From the NCBI RefSeq assembly GCF_902498745.1, contig NZ_LR701479.1, forward strand, positions 2,005,663 to 2,069,662: 64,000 nucleotides of DNA, in the 5' to 3' direction. The stretch is from Erythrobacter sp. EC-HK427. Lineage in GTDB: Bacteria > Pseudomonadota > Alphaproteobacteria > Sphingomonadales > Sphingomonadaceae. Below, piece after piece: positions 55,660-64,000 of this stretch (positions within the stretch are counted from its first letter, which is position 1; each line of letters opens with the position of its first letter). The translations under genes were made by a program, and so were the position numbers. The notes beneath the pieces are model-generated. The model worked only from the letters and a program-made list of their open reading frames with translations, was not told the origin of the DNA and did no database searches.

Positions 55660-55674
55660 GTTCCACTCTTGTTC
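55660..55674. promoter_or_regulatory. LexA (SOS) box of recA
   Basis: GTTC-CACTCTT-GTTC matches the alphaproteobacterial LexA site, 77 bp before the recA ATG. The second half overlaps the palindrome TTGTTCTTATAGAACAA. Confidence 0.88.
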
Positions 55675-55750
55675 TTATAGAACAAAGGCGGTACAAGCGT
55701 CGCTGTAGACAGTGGGAATGTTCCCCTAGCGAACCGACGGAGGCCGTGTC

Positions 55751-56818
55751 ATGGCAAGTGCGAACCTGAAGCTGGTTGAGAAGGAATCCAACGTGGACCG
55801 TCAAAAGGCGCTCGACGCCGCACTCGCGCAGATTGACCGCGCATTCGGCAAAGGCTCGGCAATGAAGCTGGGCAGCAAGGAAGCGATGAATGTGGAGGCG
55901 ATCTCCACCGGCTCGCTGGGGCTGGACATTGCGCTCGGCATTGGCGGCCTGCCCAAGGGGCGGGTGATCGAGATTTACGGGCCGGAAAGCTCGGGCAAGA
56001 CCACGCTGGCGCTGCATGTGCTGGCAGAATCGCAGAAGAGCGGCGGGACAGTCGCTTTTGTTGATGCCGAGCACGCGCTCGATCCGGTTTATGCCAAGAA
56101 GCTGGGCGTGGATATTGACGAACTGATCGTCTCGCAGCCCGACACTGGTGAGCAGGCTCTGGAAATCGTCGATACGCTGGTGCGTTCGAACGCGATTGAT
56201 GTGCTGGTGGTCGATTCGGTCGCCGCGCTGGTGCCGCGCGCCGAAATCGAAGGCGAGATGGGGGACAGCCATGTGGGCCTGCAGGCGCGCCTGATGTCGC
56301 AATCGCTGCGCAAGCTGACCGGCTCGATCAACCGCTCCAAGTGCATGGTGATTTTCATCAACCAGCTGCGCATGAAGATCGGCGTGATGTATGGTAACCC
56401 CGAAACCACGACCGGCGGCAACGCGCTGAAATTCTACGCTTCTGTCCGCCTCGACATCCGCCGCACCGGCCAGATCAAGGATCGCGACGATATTATCGGC
56501 AACACCACCCGCGTGAAGGTGGTCAAGAACAAGGTCGCCCCGCCGTTCAAGCAGGTCGAGTTTGACATCATGTATGGCGAAGGCATTTCGAAGATCGGCG
56601 AGATTCTCGATCTCGGGGTGAAAGCCGGCGTGGTCGAAAAGTCCGGCTCGTGGTTCAGCTATGACAGCGTCCGCATCGGTCAGGGTCGCGAGAACGCGAA
56701 GACCTTCCTCAAGGAAAATCCAGAGCTTTGCGCCAAGTTGGAAACCGCTATTCGCGGCAAAACCGACGAGGTCGCCGGGGAGATGATGGCGGGGCCGGAC
56801 GCGGACTCCGAAGACTGA
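55751..56818 (+). CDS. recA: Recombinase RecA
   Basis: 355 residues. Walker [14 protein letters not shown], then [30 protein letters not shown] and the C-terminal acidic tail. It forms filaments on single-stranded DNA and triggers LexA self-cleavage. GGAGG lies seven bases before ATG 55751. The SOS box upstream and that of uvrA indicate coordinate SOS induction. Confidence 0.98.
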   Translation: MASANLKLVEKESNVDRQKALDAALAQIDRAFGKGSAMKLGSKEAMNVEAISTGSLGLDIALGIGGLPKGRVIEIYGPESSGKTTLALHVLAESQKSGGTVAFVDAEHALDPVYAKKLGVDIDELIVSQPDTGEQALEIVDTLVRSNAIDVLVVDSVAALVPRAEIEGEMGDSHVGLQARLMSQSLRKLTGSINRSKCMVIFINQLRMKIGVMYGNPETTTGGNALKFYASVRLDIRRTGQIKDRDDIIGNTTRVKVVKNKVAPPFKQVEFDIMYGEGISKIGEILDLGVKAGVVEKSGSWFSYDSVRIGQGRENAKTFLKENPELCAKLETAIRGKTDEVAGEMMAGPDADSED

Positions 56819-56856
56819 TCCTCAAGAAGGCGGGCGGGGGCGTTTCTCCCTCTGGA

Positions 56857-56879
56857 CACTGTAACAGGTGTAACAGGTT
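56857..56879. repeat. TGTAACAGG doubled repeat, copy 2
   Basis: CACTGTAACAGGTGTAACAG continues GTT. It lies just after recA and carries the same CTGGA lead-in as copy 1. Confidence 0.75.
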
Positions 56880-57017
56880 AGTCCCGACCTTGCGAAACCG
56901 GAGCCGGCAAAGGTGGTGCAGCAGCCACCGGAGCCGGCTTCTTCGCGTTGGTGCTTCCCTCCACGCGCGAACCGACCTAAGCGCCCCCAAGTGCGGTGCG
57001 CAGGAAGGGACAAGACA

Positions 57018-57842
57018 ATGACCGATGCAAGCGAATGGCAAGGCCGCACCGGCGAAAGCTGGGCAACCGAATGGCGCCGCACCGACCGCAGCTTCTCGCT
57101 GCTCACCGAACAGCTCCTCGCCGCGACCCGCCAGTTCCGCTTCAAAACCGTGCTCGATGTGGGATGCGGGGCAGGGGAGTTGGCGCTCGCCATCGCGCGC
57201 GGGCGGCCTGAAGTCTCAGTCACCGGCATCGACATTTCCCTGCAGCTGGTCGACGTCGCGAACAGCCGCGCGGGAAACCTTACCAACATCCGCTTCGAAG
57301 CCTGCGATGCTGCCGCGTGGACAGCAACGCCCGACAAGGCGCCCGATCTCATCATCTCGCGGCACGGGGTGATGTTCTTCGATGATCCGGCCGCCGCCTT
57401 TGCGCATCTCGCCGGACAGGCACAATCAGGCGCAGGCCTGCTGTTCTCCTGCTTCCGCGAGCGCGTGCGCAATCCCTTCTTCACCGAAATCACCCGCCTG
57501 CTCCCGCAAGCGCCCGAACCCGCGCCCGCCGATGCACCGGGGCCGTTCGCCTTCGCCGATAGCGAACGGGTGCGCGGCATTTTGACCGCCGCCGGATGGG
57601 CGGACTTCGCGGCCAAACCGCTCGATCTGCCGATGATTGCCGGGGCCGGAGATGATCCCGTGGAAGAGGCGGTCGCCTATTTCCTGAAGATCGGCCCTGC
57701 CGCCCGCGCCGCCGCCGAACTCGATCCCGCCGCCCGCGAGCGCTTCATCACCCGGCTGCGCGAGCTGCTATCCCGGCATTGCTTCGGCGGCATCGTCTCG
57801 CTGCCGGCAGCCATGTGGCTCATCACCGCCCGCAAAGGATAA
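57018..57842 (+). CDS. Class I SAM-dependent methyltransferase
   Basis: 274 residues from ATG 57018 (GGAAGGGA upstream). Motif I is [16 protein letters not shown], motif IV region [15 protein letters not shown], then a substrate-cap-like C-terminus ([16 protein letters not shown]). It resembles the ubiE/tam-like methyltransferases, but the substrate is not clear. It lies between recA and alaS. Confidence 0.82.
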   Translation: MTDASEWQGRTGESWATEWRRTDRSFSLLTEQLLAATRQFRFKTVLDVGCGAGELALAIARGRPEVSVTGIDISLQLVDVANSRAGNLTNIRFEACDAAAWTATPDKAPDLIISRHGVMFFDDPAAAFAHLAGQAQSGAGLLFSCFRERVRNPFFTEITRLLPQAPEPAPADAPGPFAFADSERVRGILTAAGWADFAAKPLDLPMIAGAGDDPVEEAVAYFLKIGPAARAAAELDPAARERFITRLRELLSRHCFGGIVSLPAAMWLITARKG

Positions 57843-57922
57843 GCCGCCAATCGCACAATCCGCTTACAGTAATGCGCGCATTCGGCTTGTCGCAACGCGC
57901 TCTTGCGCCTAACTCGGCTCAC

Positions 57923-60583
57923 ATGAATTCGACCAACGATATCCGCCGCGCCTTTCTCGATTACTTCGCGTCGAACGATCACGAAGTAACACCCTCCGCG
58001 CCGCTTGTGCCGTATAATGATCCCAGCCTCATGTTCGTTAATGCGGGCATGGTGCCGTTCAAGAATGTCTTCACCGGCATGGAGACACCTCCGGCACCGC
58101 GTGCCACCAGCAGCCAGAAATGCGTGCGCGCAGGCGGCAAGCACAATGATCTGGACAATGTCGGCTACACCGCGCGCCACCTCACCTTCTTCGAAATGCT
58201 CGGCAATTTCAGCTTTGGCGACTATTTCAAGGAACGCGCGATCGAACTCGCCTGGGGCATGGTCACGCAGGAACTGGGCCTCGCGAAGGACCGTCTGAGC
58301 GTCACCGTCTATCACACCGATGACGAGGCGTTCGATCTGTGGCGCAAGATTGCCGGCCTGCCCGAAGACCGGATCATCCGCATCCCTACGAAGGACAATT
58401 TCTGGGCCATGGGGTCGGATGGCCCCTGCGGCCCGTGCTCGGAAATCTTCTGGGATCACGGCCCCGCTGTCGCCGGTGGCCCGCCCGGCTCGCCCGACGA
58501 GGATGGTGATCGCTTTGTCGAGATCTGGAACCTCGTTTTCATGCAGCACGTGCAGGAAGCAGACGAGATTGTCGGCAATCTCCCGCGCCCCAGCATCGAC
58601 ACCGGTATGGGTCTGGAGCGCATGGCAACTGTCATGCAGGGCGTGCACAATGTGTTCGAGACCGACACCTTCGCCACGATCATCGAATCGAGCCAGGATT
58701 TGCTTAAGTCCAAGGCCACCGAAGACACCATCGCCAGCCACCGCGTGATCGCCGATCACCTGCGCTCGACCAGCTTCCTCATCGCCGACGGGGTGCTGCC
58801 CTCGAATGAGGGGCGCGGATACGTCCTGCGCCGGATCATGCGCCGTGCCATGCGCCATGCGCATCTGCTGGGCGCGGAAAAGCCGCTGATGCACCGCCTT
58901 GTTCCCACTCTGGTGAGCGAAATGGGGCAGGCTTATCCCGACCTTGGCCGCGCGCAGCCGCTGATCACCGAAGTACTCGAACGCGAGGAAGCACGCTTCC
59001 GCCAGACGCTCGAAAAGGGCCTGCGCTTGCTCGACGAGGAAAGCGCCGGGCTGGCCGAGGGCGATCAACTGCCCGGCGAAACCGCGTTCAAGCTCTACGA
59101 TACGTTCGGCTTCCCGTACGATCTGACCGAAGATGCGCTGCGCGCCCGCAATATCGGCGTGGACAAGGACGGCTTCGATGCCGCCATGGCGTTGCAAAAA
59201 GCCGCGGCACGCGCAGCATGGAAAGGCTCAGGTGCCGCGGCAGACGGCGAATTGTGGTTCGACATTGCCGAGCGCGAGGGCGCGACCGAATTCACCGGCT
59301 ACAGCGCCAGCGAAGGCGAGGGCCGCGTTGTCGCGCTGGTGGTGGACGGCAAGGAAGTTCCCTCCGCCGATAGCGGGCAGGACGTGATCGTGCTTACCAA
59401 CCAGACGCCATTCTACGGCGAAAGCGGCGGGCAGATGGGCGACAGCGGCACGATTTCGGGCGATCACCGTCTGGAAATCGCGGTCGCCGATACGTCCAAA
59501 CCCTTGGGCCGCTTGCACGCGCATCACGGCACCATTACCAGCGGCAAGATCGCTGTAGGCGATACGGTGCATCTGGCGATTGACGCGGGTCGCCGCGATG
59601 AAATCCGCGCGAACCACTCGGCAACGCATCTGGTGCACGCGGCGCTGCGCAACCAGTTGGGCGACCATGTGACGCAAAAGGGCTCGCTGGTCGCGCGCGA
59701 CCGGCTGCGGTTCGACTTCTCGCATCCGAAGCCGCTCAGCGCCGCCGATATCGCGGCGATCGAATCCGAAGTGAACGCCGAGATCCGCAGCAATCAGGAA
59801 GTCGTCACCCGGTTGATGAGCCCGGACGATGCCGTTGAAGCGGGCGCGCTGGCGCTGTTCGGCGAGAAATATGGGGAGGAAGTGCGCGTGCTGTCCATGG
59901 GGCGGCGCGGCGCGGGCGGGCGCAATTACTCGGTCGAGCTGTGCGGCGGCACCCATGTGCGCGCCACCGGCGATATCGCGCTGTTCCGCATCGTTTCCGA
60001 AAGCGCCGTCTCCTCGGGTGTGCGCCGTATCGAAGCGTTGACCGGCGAGGCTGCGCGCCAATGGGTCGTGGGCCGCGAGGAATCGCTCAAATCCGTCGCC
60101 GCAACGCTCAAGACTTCGCCCGAAGAGGTGGAGGAGCGCGTGGCGGCGCTGGTGGACGAGCGCAAGCGGCTCGAACGCGAGCTGGCCGAGGCGAAGAAGG
60201 CGCTGGCGCTGGGTGGCGGCGGCGGTGCGGCAGCTGCGGCGGACGAGGATGTCGGCGGCATTGCCTTCAGCGGGCAAGTACTCGACGGGATGGATCCCAA
60301 GGAACTGCGCGGCCTGCTTGACGAGGCGAAGAAGCGCATGGGTTCGGGCGTTGCCGCGATCATCGCGGTGAACGACGGCAAGGCGACGGTCGGCGTTGGC
60401 GTGTCCGACGACTTGACCGGCACGATCAGCGCGGTCGATCTGGTGCGCGCCGGTGTCGAAGCGGTGGGCGGCAAGGGCGGCGGTGGCCGTCCGGATATGG
60501 CGCAAGGCGGCGGGCCCGATGGCGACAAGGCGGACAGCGCCATTGCCGCGATCAAGGAAGCGGTGCTGCGCGTCTCGGCCTGA
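57923..60583 (+). CDS. alaS: Alanyl-tRNA synthetase
   Basis: 886 residues from ATG 57923; longer starts are unsupported. The class II domain has [13 protein letters not shown] and [14 protein letters not shown]. The editing domain has [13 protein letters not shown] and VELCGGTHV, whose His/Cys bind zinc. A coiled-coil C-Ala domain ends the protein. It charges tRNA-Ala. The recA-alaS proximity is common in alphaproteobacteria. Confidence 0.97.
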   Translation: MNSTNDIRRAFLDYFASNDHEVTPSAPLVPYNDPSLMFVNAGMVPFKNVFTGMETPPAPRATSSQKCVRAGGKHNDLDNVGYTARHLTFFEMLGNFSFGDYFKERAIELAWGMVTQELGLAKDRLSVTVYHTDDEAFDLWRKIAGLPEDRIIRIPTKDNFWAMGSDGPCGPCSEIFWDHGPAVAGGPPGSPDEDGDRFVEIWNLVFMQHVQEADEIVGNLPRPSIDTGMGLERMATVMQGVHNVFETDTFATIIESSQDLLKSKATEDTIASHRVIADHLRSTSFLIADGVLPSNEGRGYVLRRIMRRAMRHAHLLGAEKPLMHRLVPTLVSEMGQAYPDLGRAQPLITEVLEREEARFRQTLEKGLRLLDEESAGLAEGDQLPGETAFKLYDTFGFPYDLTEDALRARNIGVDKDGFDAAMALQKAAARAAWKGSGAAADGELWFDIAEREGATEFTGYSASEGEGRVVALVVDGKEVPSADSGQDVIVLTNQTPFYGESGGQMGDSGTISGDHRLEIAVADTSKPLGRLHAHHGTITSGKIAVGDTVHLAIDAGRRDEIRANHSATHLVHAALRNQLGDHVTQKGSLVARDRLRFDFSHPKPLSAADIAAIESEVNAEIRSNQEVVTRLMSPDDAVEAGALALFGEKYGEEVRVLSMGRRGAGGRNYSVELCGGTHVRATGDIALFRIVSESAVSSGVRRIEALTGEAARQWVVGREESLKSVAATLKTSPEEVEERVAALVDERKRLERELAEAKKALALGGGGGAAAAADEDVGGIAFSGQVLDGMDPKELRGLLDEAKKRMGSGVAAIIAVNDGKATVGVGVSDDLTGTISAVDLVRAGVEAVGGKGGGGRPDMAQGGGPDGDKADSAIAAIKEAVLRVSA

Positions 60584-60601
60584 GCGCGCTGGCGCCCCCG
60601 C

Positions 60602-61423
60602 CTAGCGGAACACGCAGGCCATGCCCGCCCACAGTGACCCGATGCGGTTGCTATTGTCGCGGGCAAGCGCGTGCACACCGGCTCCGTAATGCTCATCGCC
60701 CAGTGTGGACTCCGGCATCGGGCGCATCCATTCGGGCAGGCGATCCATCGTATCGCCCAGCTGCGCGCCGCCCAGCAAGCGGATCGAAACCGGCGGCTGC
60801 GCGCCATATTCCATCGACCAGCCTCCCAGCGCATCGTCTCGGAAATGCAACGTCAGCCCGTCGAAGTTGAGAAACGTGAGCGGCCCGGCGGGGCATTCGG
60901 CGAGGGCTTCGCTGACCGTCGGTGTGCCGAGTATGGGTGAGAGGGCCGCAGACGCCTCCGCGCTGCTCGCGCCGAACTCCAGAACGCTGTCATCGTCCAC
61001 GTCGGGCGCCATCAGCCACAACCAGTCGTTGAGCAGCACGATGCCGGGCGCGGTGCGCGGCTCTTCCTCCACCAGCTCGTTGGGAATCGGCATCCGGCAG
61101 ATGTAATAGCTGCCACCATATTCCAGCGTGCCTTCCAGGCCCCAGCCTTCGAACACGGTCTCGCCCTGCGCGAAGCGGAAGCCCTGCGCATTGTCGCGCC
61201 CGCGCAGCGTGACGCGCACCGCATCGGCGTCCGGCGCCGGGCTGTCGTAGAGGATCGCGGTGCCGTGACGCAGCGCCTGGATTTCGACAATCAGGAAGCC
61301 TTCGCCCTCCCGGTCGCACTGGTACTGGTCGTTGAGCGAGGCGTGCGCCGGTGTCGCGGTCAGCAGCATGGCAGTAGCGATTGTTGCGGCGGCAGCGGCT
61401 TTGCGGATGGTGCTGGCAATCAT
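60602..61423 (-). CDS. Secreted hypothetical protein
   Basis: 273 residues from ATG 61423, with GGGGGAAAG upstream. The signal peptide ends TPAHAS. The mature part has acidic and aromatic segments (FLIVEIQALRHG, LNDWLWLMAPDVDDD, MDRLPEWMRPMP) and a single C-terminal Cys. No family is recognised. It is convergent with alaS. Confidence 0.65.
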   Translation of the reverse strand: MIASTIRKAAAAATIATAMLLTATPAHASLNDQYQCDREGEGFLIVEIQALRHGTAILYDSPAPDADAVRVTLRGRDNAQGFRFAQGETVFEGWGLEGTLEYGGSYYICRMPIPNELVEEEPRTAPGIVLLNDWLWLMAPDVDDDSVLEFGASSAEASAALSPILGTPTVSEALAECPAGPLTFLNFDGLTLHFRDDALGGWSMEYGAQPPVSIRLLGGAQLGDTMDRLPEWMRPMPESTLGDEHYGAGVHALARDNSNRIGSLWAGMACVFR

Positions 61424-61505
61424 AACTTTCCCCCTATGATGTCCGGTGAACCGTGCAATACGTGCGATTGACCGAGGGTGAACCATCCGTTCGAAGGCGC
61501 GAAAG

Positions 61506-63269
61506 CTAACCCGCTTCGGTGCTCGTGCGCAGCTTCGGCTTGTGTTCGAGCGCGCCTTCGCGCTGGATGCGTTCGCGGAATTCGTCGCGCTTTTCGTGGA
61601 TGCTGGCGATCACCGGCCCCATCGGCACGCCGATATCAACCAGCGCCGCTTCGGAGAGTTGCAGCGAGCTTTCCAGCGTTTCGGGCACCGCCGTACTCGC
61701 GCCGCTGCGATACAGTTCGGCGGCATGGAAGCTGTCGCGGGCGCGGGCGATGATCGGCAATTCGGGATGCGCGGCGCGCAATTTGCGCACCATGCGCTGG
61801 GCGAGGATGTGTTCGTCCATCGTCAGGATCACCGCCGGAGCCTTGGCGATCCCCAGCTTGTCGAGCGCGTCTTCGCGCAGCGCATTGCCGAAGATCGCGT
61901 AATAGCCATCGCGCCGCGCTTGCTCGACCAGATCGGGATCGGAATCGATGGCGACATAGGGCTGATCGTGGCGTTGCAGCATTTGCGCCACCAACCGGCC
62001 GACGCGGCCCAGTCCGACAATGACCACGCGCGGCACCTCGCCCCCGTCATCGAGCTGGTCGAGCGAGGGTGCGGGATCGACCGAGCGCGCCACCCGCTTG
62101 CCGAGCATGGCGAGGAGCGGCGTGACGGTCAGCCCGATGGCGATCACGATTTGCCAGAACGCCGCGGTGCCTGGCTGGATCAGCAATGCCGAAGAGGCAG
62201 CGGTGAGCACGATCAGCGAGGTTTCCGACGGGCTTGCCATCAGGATGCCGGTCTCGGTCGCCGTGGCGCTACTTGCGCCCATCAGGCGCAGCAGGACGCC
62301 GGTCACCACTGCTTTGAGCAGCAGCACACCGACAACGGCGGCGGCAATCACGCCGAGATTGTCCCAGATCGTGGTCAGATCGATCCCCATGCCCACGGTG
62401 ATCAGGAACACGCCCAGCGCCAGCCCCTTGAACGGCTCCATGATCCCTTCGACTTCGGTGTGATATTCGGTTTCGGCGATCAGCAGGCCCGCGAGCAGCG
62501 CCCCGACAATGGGCGAGAGGCCGACCAGCGCGGTCGCCAGACTTGCACCGATCACCACCAGTAGGCTGGCTGCAAGGAACAACTCGGGCGATTTGGTGCG
62601 CGCGGCCTGCGCGAACAGTCGGGGCAGCAAGAAGCGGCCCGCAACCATCATCACCGCCACCACCAGCGCGCCCTTCCACAGCACATCGACAAGGCCCGCC
62701 CAGCCGCCATCGCCCGCTGTTGGAGCGAGGGCGCCGAGGAGGAAGATGATCGGGACGATCATGATATCCTCGAACAACAGCATCGAGAGCGCGGCGCGGC
62801 CCACCGGCGTGTTCGTCCCCGAAATCGGCAGCACCAACGCGGTCGAGCTGAAGGCAAGCGCGAGGCCGAGCGCCAGCGCGCCCGTCCAGTACTGCCCCAT
62901 CATCGAAAGCGCGGCAGCGAGCAGCAGGCCGATCACGATCAGCTCTAGCGCACCAAGGCCGAAGACCAGCCGCCGCAATTGCCACAAGCGGTTGAAACTC
63001 AGCTCCAGCCCGATGCTGAACAGCAGCAGGATGATGCCGAACTCGGCAAACGGTGCAAGCCGCTCGGGATCGGTAATGGTGACGTAGGACAGCCATGCAT
63101 ATTCGAACGTCATCCGCCCGAGGCCATACGGCCCGACCAGCACGCCGACGAGGATGAAGCCGATGATCGGCGTCACCCGGAAGCGCGCGAAGAGCGGGAT
63201 GATGATCCCGGTCGCGCCAAGGATCACCAGCGCATCAGACATCAGCGGCGAGATTTCGGCGTGGTGCAT
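61506..63269 (-). CDS. CPA2-family K+/H+ antiporter (KefB/KefC/YbaL-like)
   Basis: 587 residues. About 12 membrane helices with ARFRVTPIIGFILVGVLVGP and FSSTALVLPISGTNTPVGR, followed by a cytosolic TrkA-N/RCK domain (VVIVGLGRVGRLVAQML, YYAIFGNALREDALDKLGI). Such transporters exchange monovalent cations for protons and are often gated by nucleotide or glutathione binding to the RCK part. No KefF/KefG partner is nearby. Confidence 0.92.
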   Translation of the reverse strand: MHHAEISPLMSDALVILGATGIIIPLFARFRVTPIIGFILVGVLVGPYGLGRMTFEYAWLSYVTITDPERLAPFAEFGIILLLFSIGLELSFNRLWQLRRLVFGLGALELIVIGLLLAAALSMMGQYWTGALALGLALAFSSTALVLPISGTNTPVGRAALSMLLFEDIMIVPIIFLLGALAPTAGDGGWAGLVDVLWKGALVVAVMMVAGRFLLPRLFAQAARTKSPELFLAASLLVVIGASLATALVGLSPIVGALLAGLLIAETEYHTEVEGIMEPFKGLALGVFLITVGMGIDLTTIWDNLGVIAAAVVGVLLLKAVVTGVLLRLMGASSATATETGILMASPSETSLIVLTAASSALLIQPGTAAFWQIVIAIGLTVTPLLAMLGKRVARSVDPAPSLDQLDDGGEVPRVVIVGLGRVGRLVAQMLQRHDQPYVAIDSDPDLVEQARRDGYYAIFGNALREDALDKLGIAKAPAVILTMDEHILAQRMVRKLRAAHPELPIIARARDSFHAAELYRSGASTAVPETLESSLQLSEAALVDIGVPMGPVIASIHEKRDEFRERIQREGALEHKPKLRTSTEAG

Positions 63270-63555
63270 GGGCTATCCTATCACACAGCGCGCGCCATTG
63301 CTGCAACTGCGAAAGCGTCGAGCGCTGCCGAACCTGTTACACCTGTTACACAGTCCAGGGAGCAAAAAGGGCTCTGTCTGCAAAGGCTTTTTTCCATGGC
63401 AATGCTCCACCATGTTGGATTGTCTGTAGGAAAGGATTTTTCGCGGGCGGTGGCGCGGCTTTACTTGCGTTCGCTCACCGCGCCAGCCGCGCAACCCCCT
63501 TGCAAAAACCCTTCGCCCCCTAGCCAGCACCGCGTGCATCGTTATGCTTGGGGCC
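63270..63555. other. Gap between antiporter and symporter genes
   Basis: About 286 bp without a convincing gene. It holds copy 3 of the TGTAACAGG repeat and the probable leaders of the divergent neighbours. Confidence 0.6.
63330..63354. repeat. TGTAACAGG doubled repeat, copy 3 (reverse)
   Basis: AACCTGTTACACCTGTTACA then CAGTCCAG is the reverse of copies 1 and 2, with a small change in the lead-in. It lies in the 286-bp gap before the symporter gene. Confidence 0.75.
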
Positions 63556-64000
63556 ATGCAGACACCAACGATCATCGCGCTCGCCCTCTATTTCGTCCTC
63601 ATGCTCGCCATAGGCGTATATGCGTGGAAGCGTTCGGGCGACGATAGCGAAGGCTATCTGCTCGGCGGGCGTAACCTGCATCCGGCGGTGGCGGCGCTGA
63701 GCGCGGGGGCGAGCGATATGTCGGGCTGGCTACTCCTCGGTCTGCCGGGCGCGCTCTATGCGAGCGGGCTGGTGGAAGCGTGGATCGGCATTGGTCTGTT
63801 TGCAGGCGCACTGGTGAACTGGTTTGTCGTCGCCCCGCGCCTGCGCCAGCAGAGTGTCGATTACGGCAACGCCCTCACCATTCCTGCCTTCCTCGCCAAC
63901 CGCTTCCCCGACAAGGCGACCGCGCTGCGCGTTGTCTCCGCGATCATCATCGTGGTGTTCTTCGCGGTTTATTCGGCGGCGAGCCTGGTGGCGGGTGGCA
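63556..64000 (+). CDS. putP: Sodium/proline symporter, PutP-like (3' end outside window)
   Basis: The first 148 codons start at ATG 63556 and run off the window. MQTPTIIALALYFVLMLAIG, then GYLLGGRNLHPAVAALSAG, SDMSGWLLLGLPGALYASG, and RLRQQSVDYGNALTIPAFLA match the PutP branch of sodium:solute symporters. ATG 63544 is an in-frame alternative. Confidence 0.9.
   Translation, partial: MQTPTIIALALYFVLMLAIGVYAWKRSGDDSEGYLLGGRNLHPAVAALSAGASDMSGWLLLGLPGALYASGLVEAWIGIGLFAGALVNWFVVAPRLRQQSVDYGNALTIPAFLANRFPDKATALRVVSAIIIVVFFAVYSAASLVAGG

Noticed and set aside
57677-59197. 506-codon frame opposite alaS
   Set aside because: Antisense shadow of an unambiguous alanyl-tRNA synthetase.

Overview
The window looks like a chromosomal segment of a GC-rich alphaproteobacterium, most likely Sphingomonadales and probably Erythrobacteraceae. 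The grounds are the GTTC-N7-GTTC type SOS boxes at uvrA and recA, a CckA hybrid kinase, an alphaproteobacterial-type UvrA zinc site (CPVSGF), the dapA-smpB order, and the short palindromic intergenic repeats common in that order. No rRNA, tRNA, CRISPR array or complete transposon was seen.

Layout. 1-4154: end of a TonB-dependent receptor plus a BtuF/BtuC/BtuD-type importer (probable vitamin B12 uptake). 4155-4380: a large nested palindrome. 4385-7196: lipoprotein M3 peptidase and ThpR. 7230-14442: three RTX proteins with a shared C-terminus, probably type I secreted (an FG-GAP protein, a CAP-domain protein, and a third). 14675-17756: SOS-controlled uvrA. 17834-19949: a lower-GC island with two small unknown genes and a BglII-like restriction-modification pair. 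20023-22442: an HTH/Cys-cluster protein, an RlpA-like protein, and about 0.87 kb of gene-free, hairpin-rich DNA. 22443-34115: mostly leftward metabolic genes (argG, haloperoxidase-like, cfa, an SDR/cytochrome b/molybdoenzyme operon, nadE, rlmN). 34211-46012: small proteins, a YqiJ/flotillin pair, patatin, a gluzincin with GreB, lytic transglycosylase, dapA and a DUF433/DUF5615 toxin-antitoxin pair. 46039-55623: cupredoxin, smpB, DUF2062, cckA, three tandem secreted tail-collar proteins and two DUF4139 proteins. 55660-64000: SOS-controlled recA, a methyltransferase, alaS, a secreted unknown, a KefB/C-type antiporter and the start of a PutP-type symporter.

The least ordinary signal is that short palindromic repeats recur inside or at the edges of reading frames. 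One supplies the BtuF signal peptide. One forms the end of btuC and the start of the btuD ribosome binding site. One adds an in-frame loop to UvrA. One precedes the signal peptide of the second DUF4139 protein. A fifth, a doubled 9-mer TGTAACAGG, lies in the linker of the HTH/Cys protein and recurs after recA and before the symporter. This resembles the Rickettsia palindromic elements in principle. Also notable are the BglII-like nuclease paired with an MT-A70 methylase, and the hairpin-rich intergenic region with DnaA-box-like sites upstream of rlpA.
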